This document shows, piece after piece, positions 53,398-64,000 of a stretch of 64,000 bases of DNA (the stretch's first letter is position 1; every line of letters begins with the position of its first letter). The notes below the pieces were generated by a model. That model was not told where the DNA came from, did no database searches, and saw only the letters and a list, made by a program, of their open reading frames with translations. The position numbers and the translations under genes were made by a program. This DNA is from Hyaloscypha bicolor E (lineage: Eukaryota; Ascomycota; Leotiomycetes; Helotiales; Hyaloscyphaceae). Location: NCBI RefSeq assembly GCF_002865645.1, contig NW_020194685.1, positions 3,211,499-3,275,498 on the forward strand, written 5' to 3'.

Positions 53398-53640
53398 AAA
53401 AAGAAAATAAAAGAAATAAAAAGAAATAAAAAGAAATAAAAAGAAATAAAAAGAAATAAAAATAAATAAAAATAAATAAAAATAAATAAAAATAAATAAA
53501 AATAAATAAAAATAAATAAAAATAAATAAAAATAAATAAAAATAAATAATAAATAAAAATAAATAAAAATAAATAAAAATAAATAAAAATAAATAAAAAT
53601 AAATAAAAATAAATAAAAATAAATAAAAATAAATAAAAAT
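53398..53640. repeat. 10-bp tandem array (AAAATAAATA unit)
   Basis: About 240 bp of nearly perfect copies of a 10-base A-rich unit, starting as AAAAGAAATA and changing to AAAATAAATA, with one out-of-phase interruption near 53547. Confidence 0.9.
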
Positions 53641-55309
53641 AAAATATTATATAATATTTAATATTTAAAAAAAGTAATTAAAAAAATATATAAATTAAAA
53701 TATTTATTAAAAGAACTTAATAATTTATATTATATATATATATAAATTTTAGGTATTTATTAATTCTATTTTTATAAGAATTTAAAGTTTAAATATAATA
53801 TTCTTTTATATATAAATAAGTAATTTAAAAAGAATTTAAAAAGAATTTAAAAAGAATTTAAAAAGAATAATATTTTAATATTTAAATAAAATATATTAGA
53901 AATATTTTGAAAATAAATCTTATAAAAGAAATTTAAATATTTTTAAAAATAGTAATTACTAAAAAATAAAATATTTCTTATATAATAAAATAAAATAAGC
54001 TTTTATATAATTAACTATATATTTTAATTATATAATAAATTATAATAAATAATTTTATTATAAAGTTTAAAAAGAAAAATAATAGTTTTTTTAATATAAT
54101 AATAAATTCGCTTATATAATTAATAAAAGATTCTTTTCCTTATTATTTTTATATAATAAAAAATAATTAAAAGTTATTAATTAGTTAAATTAATTAAAGT
54201 AATTAAATTATTAATTAGCTAAAAGAAAAAAGTAAATAAATAATATAAAAAAAAACTTAAATAATTAAGTTTTTATTCTTGCTTTTATTTTTATTATATT
54301 ATTTTCTTATAAAATTATAATAAACTAAAAACTATATTTTTAATAAATTATAAAGCTTTAATTTATCTAAATATTTAGGGAAAGTATATATTAAATACTT
54401 TATTTATATAATTAATAAAAGAAAAATATAATATTTATTATAAAGCTTTATAAGAAAATTCAAATAAATATTATAATATTTAATATAAGAAAAAACAGGA
54501 ATTTATTAAACTAATAATATAAGAAAAAAACCGCAAATTATTAAAATAAAAATAAAAATAAAAATAGTAATATATTAATTAATAAATATAACTAATAAAT
54601 TATAAATACTTTTATTTTTATTATTTATAATTTTATAATTATAAAATATATTATTATAAATAATATACTTTTAAACTAATTAAATTATATAATATAATTT
54701 TATAAAATATATTAAAACTTTATATTAAAGAAGTTTAATATATTATTAAATAAAATAAAAATATATATTATAAATATAATATTTAAGTTATTAATTAAAA
54801 GAAATAATAAAAATAAAATAATTACTTTATATTATATTATTTAATTACTTTTTAATAAAGATATTATTAAGATTAATAAGCTAATTTTATTTTAATAATA
54901 TAATAATTTCTTAAAATAAAATATTATTAATTTTCTTTAACTAAAATTATAATAATAATTCGAAAAATTTATAATTTTAAATATATATAAAAAAAGAAAT
55001 TATATTTTAAATAAATTTATTAATTTACTAGTAATATATAATATTATTATATAATTATAAAATATTATTTATATTAAAGTTAGTAAAGTAATTAATTTAG
55101 AATTAAGAATTATAATATTATAATATTAATATATAATACTAAAATCTATTAAGCTTAATAAAAATTAATTTACTAGTCGAGTTATATTTATAATATAAGA
55201 TTATATAATTAGTTATATAATTAGAAAATTTATATTATAGCTATTTTAATAAAGTTAAAATAAAGAAATATTATTAATATTAATATAGCTATTTCTTTAA
55301 AAGTTATAT

Positions 55310-56850
55310 ATATAATTATATAATCTTATATTTTATAAATAACTTAATTAGTAAACTAGACTTTAATAGATTTAGTAAATTTAGAAATTATATATTAATA
55401 TTATAATTCTTATTTCTAAATATTAATTATTTTACTAATTTTAATATATTAGTATTTTATATATATATTATATAATAATATTATATATTACTAGTAAACT
55501 AATCCTAATTAGTTTATATATATATAGATTAGAGAAGATTTTAGATTAATTTTAAAAGTATTTAATAACTTAAAATAAAATTAGTTTATTTTATATTAAA
55601 AAAAGAAACTATATATTAATCTTATAAAAGTATTTAATAATTTATAAAAAGAATATTTAGCTTTTATTAATTAATAAATAATTAATTATTTAATTAATTA
55701 TTTAATTAATTTCTATTATTTTTTAAAACTAATTTCTTTTGGCCTTAAAATTACTTTTTTAGAAATTATTTTTTCTATTTATATAATACCCGAATTTATA
55801 AAACCTTCTTCTTAGAATATATATTCTATATATTTTTTTTTAAAGCTCTTTAATTATAATTTCGATTTTTTTATTAAATTAAGCTTTTCGAGCTTTAGAT
55901 TCTTCTAGAATTATAATATTTCACTTTTTAAATTTTATATTATAAACGAAATTTTTAAAAATAAAATATTTATTTTAATATTCTAATATTTTTATTACTG
56001 AATTCTTTCTCTAAACCTATTATAAACTACTTTATTTTTAAATTCTTTTTATTATAAATTATATATATATATATTAGAAAAAAACTAAATTCGGTTTAAT
56101 ATAAATATTAATAAAAAAAAGAAACGAATTAAAAAATATAAGAATAATATTAATTTAGTAATTATAATAAAAAATAACTTTTAGAAATATTTAATTATTA
56201 AAATATATTAATATATTTTATATAAAAAAAAGAAAATAATTTATAAAATTTATTTTAGAATAATTTTAAGAATTTTAATATTATAGTATTTAATTAAATT
56301 AGCTATATATTATTATAAAGTTTTCGAATCTAATATTAATAATAATAATCTAATTAAATTAGATTTTCTTTAGGAATTTATTATATTAGTTTATTTTTTT
56401 TAAATAAAACTAAATATAAAAAAACTAAATATTTTTAATTAAGAAATTAAGCTATTTATTTATTTCTTCTAAATTAGAACTATTTATTACTTTTATTTTT
56501 ATTTTTATTATTATTAGAAAGTTTATTAGAGAAATAATAAAGATATATTTCGAAATATAGAAATATAATAAAACTAATAATAGTTTTAATTATAATTCTT
56601 TTTTTAATATTTATTAATATATAAAGTTTTTAGAAAAAATACTAATAAAAGCCTTTTCTATTATATTAAAGAAACTAGTATAAGACTATTTTTATAATAA
56701 CTAGCTCTTTTAATATATATATATATAAAACCTTATATTAAAATTTAAATAAATAAAATACTATTATTTTAATAATTATAATAATTAAATATCCGAAAAA
56801 AAATATTTAAGCTTATTTAAATACTAATTAATAACTTATATTAATTATTA
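55310..56850 (+). mobile_element. RIP-destroyed Copia fragment, plus orientation
   Basis: Inverted relative to about 61400-63030 of the element below. An LTR-like block (about 55310-55515) is followed by text colinear, on the other strand, with the leader and gag side of that element. It ends where the minus-oriented element begins. No frame survives. Borders are approximate. Confidence 0.5.
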
Positions 56851-59800
56851 TTAGTTTACTAGAAATATATAATACTATTATATAATTATAAAATATTTTT
56901 TATATAAATTAGTAAAGTAATTATTATTTAGAAATAAGAATTATAATATTATAGTATTAATATATAATTCCTAAATCTATTAAACCTAATAGAAACTAGC
57001 TATTAGTTAAGTTATTTATATAATATAAGATTATATAATTATTACTTATTATTTATATCTTATTATCTCTAGTTATTTCTATATTATATAATTATATTAT
57101 ATAACTATAGCTATACTAATACTAGAACCTTTCTAAAAACGCGAAAAATAATATTTTCTTCTAATTATATACTAATTTTCTAATCCGGCCTAATACCAGA
57201 TTTTCCCAAATACTTTATATATTTATATTACTTTTAAGGTTTTAGTTATATACTAAAGGCTATAGCCTTTTATATATAACTTTCTTTCTTATAATATTTT
57301 TCTATTTTATATATTTATTTCTTGCCCTATTTATATTTAATTTATTTCTTTATATCTAATTATATTATATTTATATTAATTAGATATTTAAGAATATTTA
57401 ATAGCTTCGATTTTATTTTTAAATTTATAGAATTCAATTCTTCCTTAATCTATTTAATTTCTATAATCTCTTATTATTTATATATCTAGTAAAAATATAT
57501 TATATTAATTATTAGATATTTCTTTCAAATAGTATCTAATTTAATAAAGTACTTATATAATAACTTTAAATCCGTATAGATTACTAATAATAGTTCTATT
57601 TCTAGTATTTTATTAATTATAGATTTAATTAAAGTACCTATATTAAAGCTATAAGCTATATTATAAAGTTCTAAAGCTAGAATACTTCTAGTAACTTTCT
57701 TATATTTAGTAAAAAACTAGTAAATAATATTAGTATATCTAGTTCCGTTTACTAGAAATAAAATATATCCGATTTAGGAAAAGAGATCTCTATTATTTGC
57801 AAATAAAGTATCTATAAAAATAATTAAATATAAGAACTTCTTTACTAGCTTTATAAATTTTAGTTTTCTAGTAATATTCTCAATTTACTATTAAATATAC
57901 TTATTAAATATCTTTATATTAGTTTCCGAGAATTTAATAGCTTAAATAATAATTAATAAATTATATAAAGCTTCTAGTTAATAGACTAATATAATATATA
58001 TTTCTCTAGTATATTAGATAATATATTAGACCTTAATAAAGAGATTTTAATAAATAGTACTTCTATTACTTATAGTAATAATATTTTTTATAGAAATAAT
58101 TTAGAGGTTTTTATACTAATATTTTTATATAAAAGTAATTCTAGTAATATCTATATAAATAATACCTCTATTAAACTTGAGATTATAATTAAAAGTAAAG
58201 TATTTATATTCCTTAAATAAGAACTTAGCCTTTTAGAACTTTAGTTATTTTATATTTATAAAATTATTAGTATTAATAAATAATATATTATTAATTTAAA
58301 GGCTAATAATTCCGAAGAATTACTTATTATAGAAAAGACAAGAATTATAAGTTAACTATTTTATAGAAAGCTTATTAATATAATAAAAATAATAAGTTTT
58401 AAACTAGTAATTACTAGCTTTTAGTATATTATATAATAGTTTTATAACTTTTAAAATAGAATTATTTTTTATATTTAATTTTTTAATAAGCTTATAAAAT
58501 AAGTTAATATAAAAATTATAATTAAATAAAGTTATTAATTAGATATAAGTTTATAAAATATTATATAAATATAATTCTATAATATTTATTATTATAATAG
58601 TAATATTAAAAATAATTCTTTAGCTAATATATTAAATAATAGGTAATTATATTAATATTATATATTTTTTACTATTATTATAGGCCTAGATAACTAGTTT
58701 CGATTTCTTAAACTCTTTTTTTATATTTTTATTCTTAATCTTATTAATAAACCGGAAATTAAATTAAATTTTTTTTTAATATTTAAGATCTAAAAATAAC
58801 CTTAAATATATTCTTTTCTAAAAAGCTAATAATTTTAATTTAATAGAAATTCTTATATAAGTTATTATTCTATAAAAATACTATAATATCCGGATTCTTA
58901 TAAGGGCGTTCCTTATTATACTTTAGTAAAATAGTAGGAATAATAGAAAAAATTATATTTGTATTATTTTTAGCTTTATTATAAAATTTAGAAATAGATT
59001 TAGATTTAGAATTATTAGTAATAATTTCATAAAAGTTAAATAAAAAGTAATATTATTATATAATAAAGCTAGTATATAATTCTTTCTATTAATAGTTATT
59101 AGCTTATATAATCTATTTTTATTATTAGATTAATTAGTATTATTTTTATATTAAATAAAAATATTTGAATTCAGGAATAGTGTGACGGCTGGTGTCACAT
59201 GGTTGGTTTCAGCCAAAGGGGTTGGTTTCAGCTAAGGTTCCAAGCTATGGTTCAAACCAAGCTCGCTTCCAAAGCTCGGCGTTTCAGTGGTCTTGGCCAT
59301 ACCTACTTATCCACTGCCACACCTCACTCCTTCTCTCCTTAGCTTTAGATTCTGTAGGACATTGGAAATCATTGATCTTTGAGCATCGTTCCATTGCTTT
59401 GTTCCTGCCGTCACAAATAGTTTATAAATATTAATAATACTAGAACTATCTCGGGTATTTAGAATATTTATAATTTAATATCTAGTTTAAAGCTTCTAAA
59501 TCTCTATTATTACTTTCTTAAATACTACTAATTACTATAATATAATTAGTAATAAGGTATTATATTTAGTTATTTAAAATAAAGTATTATAAACTAAAAG
59601 AGTTAGAATAATACTATTAGGTTTTATAGAATTATTAATAGCCTTAAAAGCTATTTGAAATATAATATTCTGATTAATTCTATTAATTTTGGCTATAATA
59701 ATAAAATAAATATATTAAATTAGGCTATAATAGTATTTTATAATTCTAATAAAATTATAAGTTTTTATAAGAATAATTTTAACCTTAATTCTTATAATAT

Positions 59801-62800
59801 TTATAAATTAAATAAACTTCTTATTAGTAAACTGCTTTCTAATATTTATTATAATCTAATTAAAAGGGCCTAAATAAGTATTAATCTAATATTACTTTAA
59901 GATATTTCAAATATATAAAATATTAATATTTTAAAGCTATTAGCTAGCTTAATATTAAATAATTTTATTAATAATATAAAGTATAGGCTTACCGAAAATA
60001 TAGAAAATATTAATAATAATAAAATAGTTAAAGCTAATATTATCTTTTAGATTAAACTCAAATTATTCTAATAATTATTTAAATTTCTAGTATTATTTAT
60101 AATATTTTATAAGATATTTAAAGGCTTTTATATTAATATTATAGCTTGCTTATTCTAATATATTTTAGAGTTTACTAATAAATAAATAATTAATATAGTA
60201 ATATAGATATTATAATTTAATTTCTATAAATAAAGAATTCGGAACTAAAACTTTATAATATAATATTCTAAAGTAAGAAAAGATATCTAAAATATTATAT
60301 TATAAATATATAATATTTAGTAAAAATAATAAAATTATTAGTAAAATTATTAAAATAAATTCCTAGTTTATTTATATTAGCTAAACTAAATACAAATAGA
60401 ATCTTTATAGATATAATATAAAATTATATTTACCTAATTAGTATTTTTATTATTATAAATCTAATAAAGAATATAAATCCAATATTAAACTAGATATTAA
60501 TTTAACTTTTAATAATTTTATTAAATTTAATATTATTATTAGTTTACTATAAAGCTTGAAATTAGTTAGAATTAATAATTAAGAATTTAGAAGCTTTAAT
60601 ATTAATTATAATTTTATAAAAGTAATAAATATTATATTTTAATATATTATTAATTATAAATATTTAAATGTTTTCTATTTATTTAATAGGCTTTAAAATA
60701 TAATTTTTATTTATTATCTAGTATATAAGGAAAAGAAAAATAAGAATCTAAGTAATATTTCTTTTCTTTATTTATTTTTATTAATAAAGCTTTAAAAATA
60801 TTATTTTCTAATTTGTTTTTATTATTTTTACTATTATTTTTTTCTTTAATTCTAGTAATATACTATATATAGATACTATTAAAGCATTTATTAAAGTTAT
60901 AATAATTTCGAAATATAAATTAGTAAATATTTCTATTTTTAAATCGAGCTCTTTTAATTTCTATAAATAGTATTCGGGTTTCTTATATATAAAACACGAC
61001 TTCGAAATATAATTATTATAATTATAAGGCTTAAAGTAGTTATTACGGGTTCTGAAATTATAGCTAGATTTGTATTAATAATTTCTAAATAAATAATAGC
61101 TTAAAGAATTTTGGAAATAGTATTATTAATTAGTAAAATAGGTTTTAGTATTAATTTATTATTCTTTTTTATAGGTAATAATAAATAATTAAAGCTTATT
61201 AATAAGCTAGCCAAATTTATTAAAAGAATTAAAAATTATATATTAGTATACTAATAATTCTTAATAAGAAATAATAATTTTATTATATAGGAATTAAGTA
61301 TTTTATAAAATAGAAATAAAACTATATTATAATTTATATAAGTTATTAATTAGTATTTAAATAAATTTAAATATTGTTTTTTAAGGTCTTTTATTATTAT
61401 AATTATTAAAATAATAGTATTTTATTTATTTAAAAAATTTAATAATAGAAACTAAAGCCTTTAAAAAGCTATAAATATTTATATAAGCTTTTTTATATAT
61501 ATAGCTCGAAAGCTAATTTTTATAAAAGTAGTTTTATACTAGTTTTTTTAATATAATAGAAAAAGCTCTTATTAGTATCTTTTCTAGAAGCTTTATATAT
61601 TAATAAATATTAAGAAAAATAATAAATTTATAATTAAAACTATTATTAGTTTTATTATATTTTTATATTTCGAAATATATTTCTATTATTTTTCTAATAA
61701 ACTTTCTAATAATAATAATAGATACTAATTAATAAAAGTTCGGATTTAATAATAATAATAGTAATAAAAATAAAAGTAATAAATAGATAATTTAATTTCT
61801 CGACTAAAAATATCTAATTTTCTTATATTTAATTATATCTAGAATAAAATAACCTAATATAATAGATCCCTAAAAAAGGTCTAATTTAATTAGACTATTA
61901 TTAATAATATTAGCTTTATTTTATATATATTTCAAATAAGATTAATATGGAATTATATAATAGTAAAGCTCTTATAGTTTTATTTAATATAAATATTATT
62001 ATATTAAAATTAGATTTAAAGATTTTATAAAAGTATATAAATAATTTAATTAAATATTATAATATTAAAGTTCTTAAAATTATTCTAGAATATATTCTAT
62101 AAATTATTATTATTCTTTCTATATTAGATATATTAATATATTTTAATAATTAGATATTTCTAAAGATTATTCTTTATTATAATTATTAGATTAATATTAT
62201 TTTTCTATTTCTTAATTAGCTTTTTTTTTTATATTTATATTAAACCGAATTTAGGTTTTTTCTAGTATATATATATAGTTTATAATAGATTTATAAAAAG
62301 AATTCAATAATAAAAATATTTAGATATTTAAATATTTATTAAAAATATTAAAATAAATATTTTACTTTTAAATATTTTATTTATAATAAGAAATTTTGGA
62401 AATAAAATATTATAATTCTAAAAGAATTCAAAGCTTAAAAGACTTAATTTAATAATAAAATCAAAATAATAATTAAAGAGCTTTAAGAATATATATAAAA
62501 AATAGTTTCTAAGAAAGTAATTTTGAGACTAAAAGAAATTAGTTTTAAAGAATAATAGAAGTTAAATAAATAGATAATTAAATAGCTAACTACTTATTAA
62601 TTAATAAAAGCTAGATATCTTTTTTATAAACTATTAAATACTTTTATAAAGTTAATAAATAGTTTCTTTTTTTTAATATAGAATAAACTAGATTTATTTT
62701 AGGCTATTAAATACTTTGGAACTAATCTAAAATCTTCTCTAATTTATATATATAAATTAATTAGTATTAGTTTACTAGTAATATATAATATTATTATATA

Positions 62801-63030
62801 AATATAAAATATTATTTATATTAAATTAATAAAATTATTACTATTTAGAAATAAGAATTATAATATTATAATATTAATATAAAATTTCTAAATCTACTAA
62901 GCCTAATAGAATCTAGTTTACTAGTTAAATTATTTATAGAATATAAAATTATATAACTATATCCTATATTTTAAATCCTGTAATTATATATATAATTCCT
63001 AAAAGAATAACTATACTAATACTAAAATAT
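56850..63030 (-). mobile_element. RIP-destroyed Copia-type LTR retrotransposon
   Basis: Two direct LTR-like blocks of about 270 bp (about 56850-57125 and 62765-63030, sharing TTAGTTTACTAG... and CTATACTAATACTA words) bound a 6-kb body. On the minus strand, decayed coding text is still recognisable. A gag zinc-knuckle-like stretch lies near 61010-60950 and a reverse-transcriptase stretch near 58320-58130, where the catalytic Asp pair reads Asn-Asn. An RNase H stretch near 57820-57560 retains the ADxSFANNxDLSSQIGY pattern in outline. The gag-RT-RNase H order fits Ty1/Copia. Stops are everywhere. Borders are approximate, and a solo LTR interrupts it at 59181. Confidence 0.62.
59181..59415. mobile_element. 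Solo LTR, not RIP-mutated
   Basis: A 235-bp GC-balanced island in the AT desert. It begins TGTGACGGCTGG and ends CTGCCGTCACA (TG...CA with short inverted ends) and is flanked by an exact 5-bp duplication AATAG (59176-59180, 59416-59420). This is the structure left after LTR-LTR recombination of a gypsy- or copia-type element. No internal sequence or partner LTR is seen. The 80-codon open frame across it is incidental. Confidence 0.8.
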
Positions 63031-63034
63031 AAAA

Positions 63035-63400
63035 GAGAATATTCTTATAAAAACCCGGATATTATAATATTTTTATAAAATAATAACTTATATAAAAATT
63101 TCTATTAAATTAAAATTATTAGTTTTTTTTTAAAAAAAAAAAAAATTTATTTTTAGATTTTAAATATTAAAAAAAAAATTTAATTTCCGATTTATTAATA
63201 AAATTAATAATAAAGATATAAAGAAAGAATTAAAGAAATTAAAACTAGTTATTTGAATTTATAATAATAATAAGAAATATATAATATTAAATTTAATTAT
63301 TTATTATTTAATATATTAGCTAAAGAATTATTTTTAATATTATTATTATAATAATAAATATTATAGAATTATATTTATATAATATCTTATAAGTTTATAT
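63035..63400 (+). mobile_element. Second Copia pol fragment, plus orientation
   Basis: AT-rich text that is the reverse complement, with divergence, of about 58550-58890 in the minus-oriented Copia element (shared CCGGATATTATA, TTTAATTTCCGATTTATTAATA and TTAGCTAAAGAATTA-like words in inverted order). It shows a further copy in opposite orientation, continuing toward the window end. No frame survives. Confidence 0.5.
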
Positions 63401-63754
63401 TATAATTTAAATAAACTATAAAAGTAATATATATATAAATAATAGTATTTTAAAAATAGTAAAAAAGCTATATATATATTTATATATAATATATAATATA
63501 TTCTTTTAAAAAAAGAAAAGAAATATTTTTATTTCTAACTAATACTATTTAAATAAGCTATTTATTCTTTAATATAAATTATAAAAAATAAATAAATAAA
63601 TAAAGCTTATTATAAGAAATAAGCTTATTAGAAAAAGAGAAGTTTTTATAAAAATAGAAATAAAGAAACTTATTATAAAAGCAAAAATAAAAGATTATTT
63701 TTCGTTTTTTTAATTTTTATTAATAGAAATAAAGGGGCTTATTACAAGAATAAA

Positions 63755-63818
63755 AATAGAAATAGAAATAGAAATAGAAATAGAAATAGAAATAGAAATA
63801 GAAATAGAAATAGAAATA
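63755..63818. repeat. Hexanucleotide microsatellite (GAAATA unit)
   Basis: About ten perfect tandem copies of a 6-base unit. Confidence 0.9.
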
Positions 63819-64000
63819 AGAAAAGTAGAAGCGGGAAAAGTAAAAGCGAGAATAGAATCTTATAATAAAAGCTTATAAAAAAGCTAAATAATTTATTAAA
63901 GTTAAATATCTAAAAATAGAATACTATTATTAAATAAATAGAAATTAGTTTTAGAAATAAAAGCTATTTTAAAAAATAATATATATATAAGTTAAGGATT

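Larger units (their letters stand above)
52440..64000. repeat. AT-rich RIP desert (continues beyond the window)
   Basis: About 11.5 kb of sequence that is mostly A and T with stops in all frames and no host gene. It contains decayed Copia elements, simple-sequence arrays and one GC-balanced island (59181-59415). The composition and the TA-rich vocabulary are as expected for heavily RIP-mutated, probably heterochromatic DNA. The start at about 52440 lies about 120 bp upstream of the FAD oxidase start codon, so that gene's promoter is squeezed against it. Confidence 0.85.

Noticed and set aside
53398..53640. Possible CRISPR-like array
   Set aside because: The unit is a contiguous 10-bp tandem repeat with no spacers, in a eukaryotic genome.
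59192..59434. 80-codon open frame in the AT desert
   Set aside because: It lies within the solo LTR and is explained by that GC-balanced island; no protein features.

Overview
The window is nuclear DNA of a filamentous ascomycete. The genes are split by short GT-AG introns of about 46-140 bp and encode typical fungal families: a NACHT STAND protein, PTH11/CFEM-type rhodopsin receptors, a class II-type peroxidase, a TRI12-type MFS transporter, a CipC protein, BLI-3 and a SUR7-type protein. Long AT-rich tracts hold retrotransposons whose codons are ruined mainly by C-to-T and G-to-A changes, the signature of repeat-induced point mutation (RIP). A leotiomycete or related Pezizomycotina lineage is plausible, but the sequence does not prove it. 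I see no CRISPR array, no rRNA and no convincing tRNA.

Layout. 0-7.6 kb: the 3' end of a cytochrome P450, a NACHT STAND gene whose ankyrin tail is out of frame by one base, an AT-rich tract, a Vps4-like relic and a secreted heme peroxidase. 7.6-16.7 kb: a decayed rhodopsin-like receptor, a 2EXR-like gene between two inverted copies of a retroposon (each with a perfect 14-bp target duplication), and a cluster of miniature DNA transposons. 17-21.4 kb: an MFS transporter followed by a RIP-damaged Tc1/mariner transposon. 24-29.2 kb: a CFEM-rhodopsin receptor (probable 1-nt exon), a CipC-like gene and a TVP38/DedA gene. 30-36.5 kb: a large secreted beta-propeller/WSC protein flanked by two inverted AT-rich repeat copies. 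37-38 kb: a non-autonomous relative of the mariner element carrying two abutting MITEs. 38-43.3 kb: small coiled-coil genes, BLI-3 and an F-box-like gene. 44-50 kb: a receptor relic and a SUR7-type gene broken by both a hAT element and an LTR retrotransposon. 50.9-52.4 kb: a FAD-linked oxidase. 52.4-64 kb: AT-rich desert made largely of RIP-destroyed Copia elements in opposite orientations, with one unmutated solo LTR.

The host genes do not form a recognisable pathway cluster. The main biology of the window is the transposon archaeology: at least five superfamilies (retroposon, Copia, a second LTR element, Tc1/mariner, hAT), exact target-site duplications, nested insertions that allow relative dating, and a RIP boundary that falls inside a single element. 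Exon boundaries come from reading splice signals and protein continuity by eye. Family names come from remembered motifs, not database searches.
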